A stretch of DNA of 20,282 nt, from positions 1 through 20,282 of the forward strand of contig JAGOIB010000016.1 in assembly GCA_017995875.1 (NCBI GenBank), read 5' to 3'. Each line of letters begins with the position of its first letter. Positions within the stretch are counted from its first letter, which is position 1. Position numbers and translations under genes: made by a program. Of the stretch, positions 16,430 to 20,282 are shown in pieces. The DNA is from Saprospiraceae bacterium. Lineage in GTDB: Bacteria > Bacteroidota > Bacteroidia > Chitinophagales > Saprospiraceae. The notes below the pieces were generated by a model. That model saw only the letters and a list, made by a program, of their open reading frames with translations. It did not search any database and was not told the DNA's origin.

Positions 16430-16521
16430 TGCTATTCAATACAATTCAACCGAGAATGAAGATTATAAATTGGAAACTGAACTTGCTTTGTTTGCTCCCG
16501 CCCCCTGTGTTTCTCCATCAC

Positions 16522-16546
16522 TAATCGGTCATGCATGACCTGATTA
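16522..16546. repeat. interrupted palindrome around GGTCATGCATGACC
   Basis: GGTCATGCATGACC (16527-16540) is a perfect 14-bp palindrome. It is extended by TAATC (16522-16526) and GATTA (16542-16546) with one unpaired base. It might be an operator or part of a dispersed element, and lies about 100 bp beyond the stop of the ComF-family gene. Confidence 0.6.
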
Positions 16547-16583
16547 CCTGATTCCGAAAACCCCGGGGAGGCATCTCACCCCT

Positions 16584-16644
16584 CTCACGTTCTCACGTTC
16601 TCACGTTCTCACGCTCTCACGTTCTCACGTTCTTACGCTCTTAC
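16584..16644. repeat. octamer array, about 7.6 units of CTCACGTT
   Basis: Units of 8 bases run CTCACGTT x3, CTCACGCT, CTCACGTT x2, CTTACGCT, then a partial CTTAC. The last partial unit contains the TAA stop codon of the ComF-family gene (16641-16643), so the array reaches exactly the coding end. Read on the minus strand the unit is AACGTGAG, sharing the core CGTGAG with the heptamer array at 16109-16171 in opposite orientation. Confidence 0.93.
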
Positions 16645-17336
16645 AATTCTCCACACGCTATCGTCACCATCCGTATGGACGCCACCGGAATTTTTTCCAT
16701 GGCATTGGCACAGGACTCAAGGGTGGCGCCTGTAGTGAGCACGTCGTCTACTAACAATATATGTTTGTTTTTCAGAGCAGCTGGTTTGGGCACTATAAAT
16801 GATGCACCAATAGTCTCCACTCTTTCAAGGCGCTTCATGCCGGTGAGACTTTTGTCATGCGTGATACGCAGCAAGGCATTCTTTTGACAAGGAATATTCA
16901 TGGTTTCTCCGATTGCCTCTCCGAATACGGCGCTTTGATTGTATCCACGCTTGCGTTGCTTTTTCCAATGTAATGGAACAGGCGCAATGACATCAATGTC
17001 CTGCCAGAGATCAGATTGACGTAATTGCTTTCCATACCATCGACCGATGGTCGTAATAAGCTCCGGCTGATTGTTGTATTTGATCTGATGCAATAATCGC
17101 TGCGTTCCTCCGCCTCTCGAAAAATATAAAAAAGCCGCTCCGGCTTTAAGGGGTATTCGGCCCATAAAATGCATCACAAACGGATTCATGAGATGCTGAT
17201 GAAATCCTGTCTCCGGTAGTTGCTGCAGACAATCAAGACAAAAAATATGCTGATCCAATGGCCTCAGCAAACCACAGCTCGCGCAGAGCGGTGGATAGAT
17301 CAGGTTTTTGATATTTTTCAACCACTGTAGGTGCAT
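16641..17336 (-). CDS. ComF-family phosphoribosyltransferase-like protein
   Basis: A 231-residue protein of the ComF/GntX family. An N-terminal four-cysteine zinc-finger-like site is visible (C18-x2-C21 in PPLCASCG, C33-x2-C36 in FCLDC). Then come PVPLHWKKQRKRGYNQ (119-134) and the type I phosphoribosyltransferase PRPP loop ILLVDDVLTTGATL (193-206). In naturally competent bacteria ComF takes part in DNA uptake or processing of incoming single strands; elsewhere its role is unclear. The start at 17336 (ATG, MHLQWLKNI) matches family length. A longer frame begins at 17378 but its first codon is TTG and it lies in a hairpin, so it was rejected. The stop codon lies within the octamer array. The gene is divergent from the sigma-factor gene and has no close partner on its strand. 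No other competence gene is visible. Confidence 0.9.
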   Translation of the reverse strand: MHLQWLKNIKNLIYPPLCASCGLLRPLDQHIFCLDCLQQLPETGFHQHLMNPFVMHFMGRIPLKAGAAFLYFSRGGGTQRLLHQIKYNNQPELITTIGRWYGKQLRQSDLWQDIDVIAPVPLHWKKQRKRGYNQSAVFGEAIGETMNIPCQKNALLRITHDKSLTGMKRLERVETIGASFIVPKPAALKNKHILLVDDVLTTGATLESCANAMEKIPVASIRMVTIACGEL

Positions 17337-17358
17337 AGGCCCGCGAAAATTTAAAAGA

Positions 17359-17388
17359 AGCCGGATGTTGTGGGGCAACCATCCGGCT
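17359..17388 (-). promoter_or_regulatory. hairpin with T-run in the comF-family leader (possible attenuator)
   Basis: AGCCGGATGTTG (17359-17370) pairs with CAACCATCCGGCT (17376-17388) with one bulged base and a 5-base loop. Read on the minus strand it is followed by TTCTTTTAAATTTT and then, after 9 more bases, by the ATG at 17336. This is the layout of a terminator or attenuator just before a gene. It could instead end an unseen upstream transcript, or be a dispersed palindrome. Confidence 0.5.
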
Positions 17389-17594
17389 TAGCATCAACTG
17401 GTAAGTAAAGAATGTGTTCCCTTCTGCATGGTGATGGAGCTACGTATCCGGGTGTTATGCCACATGACCGGAAGGAAATATTCTCGTTCACATGCTAGTG
17501 TATCGGGAAGGGGGAAATGTTACCGGAAAACAACTTTATTTTAAAAATATTTTCCAGGCGGTTTTTCAAGACATCTATTTCGTATTATTGTATC

Positions 17595-17613
17595 AAGGCT
17601 TTACGGAAGCCTT
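17595..17613 (+). promoter_or_regulatory. hairpin in the sigma-factor leader (possible attenuator)
   Basis: AAGGCTT (17595-17601) pairs with AAGCCTT (17607-17613) around a 5-base loop, followed by TTG. It lies 43 bases before the sigma-factor ATG. Just upstream, TATTATTG (17583-17590) is one mismatch from the TAnnTTTG promoter word, with a T-run about 20 bp earlier in place of a -33 TTTG. If that promoter is real, the hairpin is at or near the very 5' end of the transcript and might affect RNA stability rather than termination. Confidence 0.4.
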
Positions 17614-17656
17614 TTGAAATAGTTATCTGCTTTGTGATCATCAGTCTGAAAACAAT

Positions 17657-18253
17657 ATGACTCACTTGCATTTTCGCGTCTTTCTCCGGGACGAAGACTT
17701 TCTCCGGGAGATCAGGGCAGGCGGCCCACGGGCTGAAACTGCCATAGGTTGCTTGTATCAGCAATACAGGAAACGGGTGTATGCCTCCATGAGAAGATTA
17801 ATCTTCAAGCACCCGGCTTTCAAAGGCGCCCCCGAAGACCTCGTACATGACGCATTTATCCTGATGATCCACAAGATTCAATATGAAACATGTGATATTC
17901 ATTCCCTGGTAGGTTTCTGGATCGTCACCGGTAAAAATATTTTTCAAAATCAATTGAAACGAGACCAGAAGTTGTTTCTCGTCAGAGATTCGGAAGAAAT
18001 CTATGGCCTGAATGAATTGTCACCGGAAATCGAATACCTGAATCACGAAGAAGAAGAACTGGTGCTATCTACATTTTCTAAACTAGGTACCCGATGTCGT
18101 GAAATCCTTCTGCTTTGGATCAATCAATATTCCATGGTGGAAATCGCGGAAAAGATGAACATCTCCAATGACAACATGGCCCGTAAAATAAAATGTCAGT
18201 GTTTTAAAAAATTAAAAGATCTGGTGAGGACCGGTAATACAATAGCCCGGTAA
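17657..18253 (+). CDS. sigma-70-family (ECF-like) RNA polymerase sigma factor
   Basis: A 198-residue alternative sigma factor. Region 2 spans about residues 32-104, with YQQYRKRVYASMRRLI, the GAPEDLVHDAFILMIHKI element, and FWIVTGKNIFQNQLKR for -10 binding and melting. Region 4 spans about 136-190 with LGTRCREILLLWINQYSMVEIAEKMNIS and a helix-turn-helix for -35 recognition. Regions 1 and 3 are lacking, as in ECF factors. The ATG at 17657 gives normal family length. The next gene, 54 bases on, encodes a one-pass membrane protein in the place where an anti-sigma factor is expected, and a DegS-like protease follows. The factor probably responds to an envelope signal, but its targets are not visible here. 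Confidence 0.9.
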   Translation: MTHLHFRVFLRDEDFLREIRAGGPRAETAIGCLYQQYRKRVYASMRRLIFKHPAFKGAPEDLVHDAFILMIHKIQYETCDIHSLVGFWIVTGKNIFQNQLKRDQKLFLVRDSEEIYGLNELSPEIEYLNHEEEELVLSTFSKLGTRCREILLLWINQYSMVEIAEKMNISNDNMARKIKCQCFKKLKDLVRTGNTIAR

Positions 18254-18307
18254 ATACACTTAAAGATGGAAGAACACTTCAACCGGGTCATTAAATAAAA
18301 GAACAAC

Positions 18308-19009
18308 ATGGAAGATCCTGTATTATTGGAATGGATAGATCAGTACCTGATGGGTAGCATTCGTCCGGAAGACAAGACAGAACTTGAGCGGATGATGGCT
18401 TCTGATCCTGAAATCGCTGAAATGGTGGAAGAAAGCCGTAAAACTTTCAATGTGCTTCGGGCGGCACGCAACCATCAACTTCGGGAAAAACTCAAGGCAT
18501 TAGACAAAGATGACCTCCTCCGTTCAGGTTTCCTGCCGCATTGGATTATTGTGATGATATGCATCCTGGTGATCATGGGAGGGAGCTGGTGCTGGGGTTC
18601 GTACTACTTTTCAAATAAAGCCATTGCGGTACGCTATTTTAAATTGACTTACCAACCTGAAAAACAAATAGCATTACAAGGTGAGATGAAGAAGATTTGG
18701 GAGGAAGCGAACAGTGCGTTCAGCAAGGAGGACTATGGGCAGGCTTACAATCTTTATAATTCAATACTTGAAAGCACAGAACAGTCGGTTCAATACAGTG
18801 CAAGGTGGAATCTGCTTTTGTCGGACCTGGCATTGCACGGTCAAACTGTAGATTGGAAGGAGGCGTTAGAAACATTTGCCTGGGAAGCACCTGAACCATC
18901 TGGTTACAAGGCTCAAGAACTATCCCGGCTTTTACATAGTGGATGGTATAAAATAATGGTATTCCTTACACAGACGGACATCTCGGGTTTGAAGCCACGA
19001 TTGATTTGA
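18308..19009 (+). CDS. single-pass membrane protein, putative anti-sigma factor
   Basis: A 233-residue protein with a charged N-terminal part (residues 1-76, starting WIDQYLMGSIRPEDKTELERMMASDPEIAEMVEES, rich in Glu and Lys and probably helical), one transmembrane helix (about 78-98, WIIVMICILVIMGG) and a C-terminal part of about 135 residues. Residues about 127-190 have a TPR-like pattern (EEANSAFSKEDYGQAYNLYNSILES). The N-terminal part resembles the acidic helical head seen in Bacteroidota anti-sigma proteins; it lacks the HxxxCxxC zinc site of ZAS-type factors. Topology is probably head in the cytoplasm, TPR part in the periplasm. Position right after a sigma gene supports an anti-sigma role; an accessory scaffold with no sigma binding is the alternative. 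Confidence 0.65.
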   Translation: MEDPVLLEWIDQYLMGSIRPEDKTELERMMASDPEIAEMVEESRKTFNVLRAARNHQLREKLKALDKDDLLRSGFLPHWIIVMICILVIMGGSWCWGSYYFSNKAIAVRYFKLTYQPEKQIALQGEMKKIWEEANSAFSKEDYGQAYNLYNSILESTEQSVQYSARWNLLLSDLALHGQTVDWKEALETFAWEAPEPSGYKAQELSRLLHSGWYKIMVFLTQTDISGLKPRLI

Positions 19010-19040
19010 AAACACAGAGCCTTTAATCCCTGTTAAACTA

Positions 19041-19069
19041 TTGTTAATCAAAATAAAAATTGATAACAA
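19041..19069. promoter_or_regulatory. imperfect inverted repeat upstream of the protease gene
   Basis: TTGTTAATCAA (19041-19051) and TTGATAACAA (19060-19069) form an inverted repeat with one base missing in the right arm and 8 A/T-rich bases between. It lies in the 114-bp gap between the putative anti-sigma gene and the protease gene, 54 bp before the latter's ATG. It could be an operator or promoter element. No promoter consensus can be assigned with confidence. Confidence 0.35.
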
Positions 19070-19123
19070 CCGAAGGCCTACCCCGTTTATGGATGTACTT
19101 AACTGAAAACAAAAAAACGAACC

Positions 19124-20269
19124 ATGAAATCATTTCTCTCACTCACCCTTGCAGGAATTGCAGGTGGTTTGATTTGTTTCGGTGCTATCCAGTATGTTGA
19201 ACAGGGCGGGATCGGACACCAGGAGTTTCAAAATGTATCCCTATCATCTCCTGTAAATACAGGACCTGATTTTGCAGAAGCTGCGGAAGTCGCGCAGAAA
19301 GCAGTCGTTCTGATTGAAGCTGAAGAGAGTGTCAAAACCGCTCAACAGCGCAACCGGCAGATGGATCCAATGCAACGGTTATTTGAACAATTCGGACTTG
19401 GGGCCGAGGGATTTGGGTACGGACCTATCATCAGGAAAGGTGCCGGATCAGGCGTTATCATTTCTGAGGATGGCTATATCCTGACCAACAACCATGTGGT
19501 GGATTTCGCCGATGAAGTGACGGTCCAGACTGTAGATGAAAAAACATATCATGCTAAAATCATAGGCCGTGATCCGAGTACTGATCTGGCCGTCATTAAG
19601 ATTGATGCCAATAATCTTCCTACGCTTGAAAATGCGGATTCTGATAAAGCCCGCGTAGGTGAATGGGTTCTTGCGGTAGGAAATCCCTTCGAATATCTGA
19701 CCTCAACGGTCACTGCCGGTATCATCAGCGCCAAGGGAAGAGACCTCAATATTATCCAGGGAGCAAGGACGATCGAACAATTTATTCAGACCGACGCAGC
19801 CATCAATCCAGGCAATAGTGGGGGTGCACTGGTCGACGCCAGCGGAAAATTGTTGGGAATTAATACAGCAATAGCCTCTGAAACAGGAAGTTATGCCGGA
19901 TACTCCTTTGCCATTCCTGTAAATCTGGCGATTAGTATAGCAAACGACATAATCAAAAATGGAGGCAATATTGAGAGAACCTCTTTGGGGGTTGAAGTGT
20001 TTGTAGTAGATGAACAGTTTGCTAAAGAGCAGAAACTGGGTGTTAGTGAGGGTCTTTTGGTGAATTCAGTGGGTGAGAATAGTGCTGCTCAATATGCAGG
20101 TGTGCTACCCAATGATGTGTTGATGGAAATTGATGGAAAGAAGTTGGTGAAGTTTGATGACCTGAAGCAGAAAATTGATATGGCAAAAGTTGGAGATTCA
20201 GTTTTATTAAAAGTTTATCGCAATGGTAAATATTTAGACATACCAGTGCGTTTAAAGAAAGGACTGTAA
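19124..20269 (+). CDS. HtrA/DegS-like serine protease with one PDZ domain
   Basis: A 381-residue trypsin-like periplasmic protease. Residues about 5-25 are a hydrophobic segment (SLTLAGIAGGLICFGAIQYV) without a clear AXA cleavage site, so a membrane anchor is as likely as a signal peptide. The catalytic triad is visible: H124 in TNNHVVD, D154 in DPSTDLAVIKID, S232 in NPGNSGGAL. A single PDZ domain covers about 285-379 (SLGVEVF, then AAQYAGVLPNDVLMEIDGK). Most HtrA proteins of Bacteroidota (and DegP/DegQ) have two PDZ domains and about 450-500 residues. One PDZ and about 360-380 residues fits DegS, which senses misfolded outer-membrane proteins and cuts the anti-sigma factor RseA. The stop at 20267-20269 is natural, followed by 13 bases in the window, so the short form is not caused by the window edge. 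It lies 114 bp after the putative anti-sigma gene, on the same strand. Confidence 0.93.
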   Translation: MKSFLSLTLAGIAGGLICFGAIQYVEQGGIGHQEFQNVSLSSPVNTGPDFAEAAEVAQKAVVLIEAEESVKTAQQRNRQMDPMQRLFEQFGLGAEGFGYGPIIRKGAGSGVIISEDGYILTNNHVVDFADEVTVQTVDEKTYHAKIIGRDPSTDLAVIKIDANNLPTLENADSDKARVGEWVLAVGNPFEYLTSTVTAGIISAKGRDLNIIQGARTIEQFIQTDAAINPGNSGGALVDASGKLLGINTAIASETGSYAGYSFAIPVNLAISIANDIIKNGGNIERTSLGVEVFVVDEQFAKEQKLGVSEGLLVNSVGENSAAQYAGVLPNDVLMEIDGKKLVKFDDLKQKIDMAKVGDSVLLKVYRNGKYLDIPVRLKKGL

Positions 20270-20282
20270 CTGTAAAATCTCC

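Larger units (their letters stand above)
16204..16583. other. gene-free stretch rich in palindromes
   Basis: No protein-coding signal was found on either strand. Besides the elements listed separately, it holds a hairpin GCGTAAG (16220-16226) with CTTACGC (16231-16237), and a small stem TGCTG (16241-16245) with CAGCA (16251-16255). The rest, including 16341-16410 and 16440-16510, shows nothing I can name. The mix of unrelated palindromes within 400 bp suggests a site where repeat elements have accumulated. Confidence 0.6.

Noticed and set aside
17337..17378. Longer ComF-family start at 17378
   Set aside because: The first codon is TTG and lies in a hairpin arm; the ATG at 17336 gives the normal length and N-terminus.
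18266..18298. Ten-codon open frame between the sigma and membrane-protein genes
   Set aside because: It is too short to separate from chance and has no start-site support.
19124..20269. Protease cut short by the window edge
   Set aside because: A natural stop codon lies at 20267-20269 after a complete PDZ domain, so the one-PDZ form is real in this sequence.

Overview
The window looks like chromosomal DNA of a member of the Bacteroidota. The strongest pointers are a very large secreted protein ending in a type B sorting domain of the type IX secretion system (T9SS), a PorP/SprF-family partner directly behind it, and two OmpA-family proteins with PD40-type beta-propeller repeats. Start codons lack clear Shine-Dalgarno sequences, and one TAnnTTTG promoter-like word is present. 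The domain style (HYR-like and Ig-like modules, PD40-OmpA proteins, long heptamer repeats between genes) suggests Saprospiria or Chitinophagales, but that placement is inference. No tRNA, rRNA, CRISPR array, transposase or phage gene was seen.

Layout. (1) 73-771, minus: purine nucleoside phosphorylase (deoD). (2) 772-1168: divergent spacer with a 26-bp dispersed repeat, a nested hairpin and a possible operator/promoter. (3) 1169-11403, plus: a tight cluster of a 2256-residue T9SS adhesin-like protein, a PorP/SprF protein, a PD40-OmpA protein and a GNAT acetyltransferase joined by an ATGA overlap. (4) 11418-11520: a compound heptamer array next to the start of an outer-membrane beta-barrel gene (11539-12420), followed by a DUF2071/YqjF-like gene. 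(5) 13207-16105, minus: DinB-like protein, a second PD40-OmpA protein and a PAP2-like membrane protein, the last two joined by an ATGA overlap. (6) 16106-16640: a gene-free patch of tandem repeats, palindromes and a terminator, containing the inverted second copy of the 26-bp repeat. (7) 16641-17336, minus: ComF-family phosphoribosyltransferase. (8) 17657-20269, plus: a sigma-70-family factor, a single-pass membrane protein in the usual anti-sigma position, and a DegS-like serine protease with one PDZ domain.

How the genes may work together. The adhesin, PorP/SprF and OmpA genes form a cargo, dedicated translocon partner and cell-wall anchor set, as known for SprB/SprF-type T9SS cargo. The minus-strand DinB, OmpA and PAP2-like genes look like one transcription unit. 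The last three genes resemble, in parts and order, a regulated-proteolysis envelope-stress circuit of the SigmaE/RseA/DegS kind. That is the most interesting functional hypothesis here. The second main theme is repeat DNA: heptamer or octamer arrays at four gene boundaries, two of them within 3 to 19 bp of a start codon, and a 26-bp perfect inverted repeat pair 15.5 kb apart.
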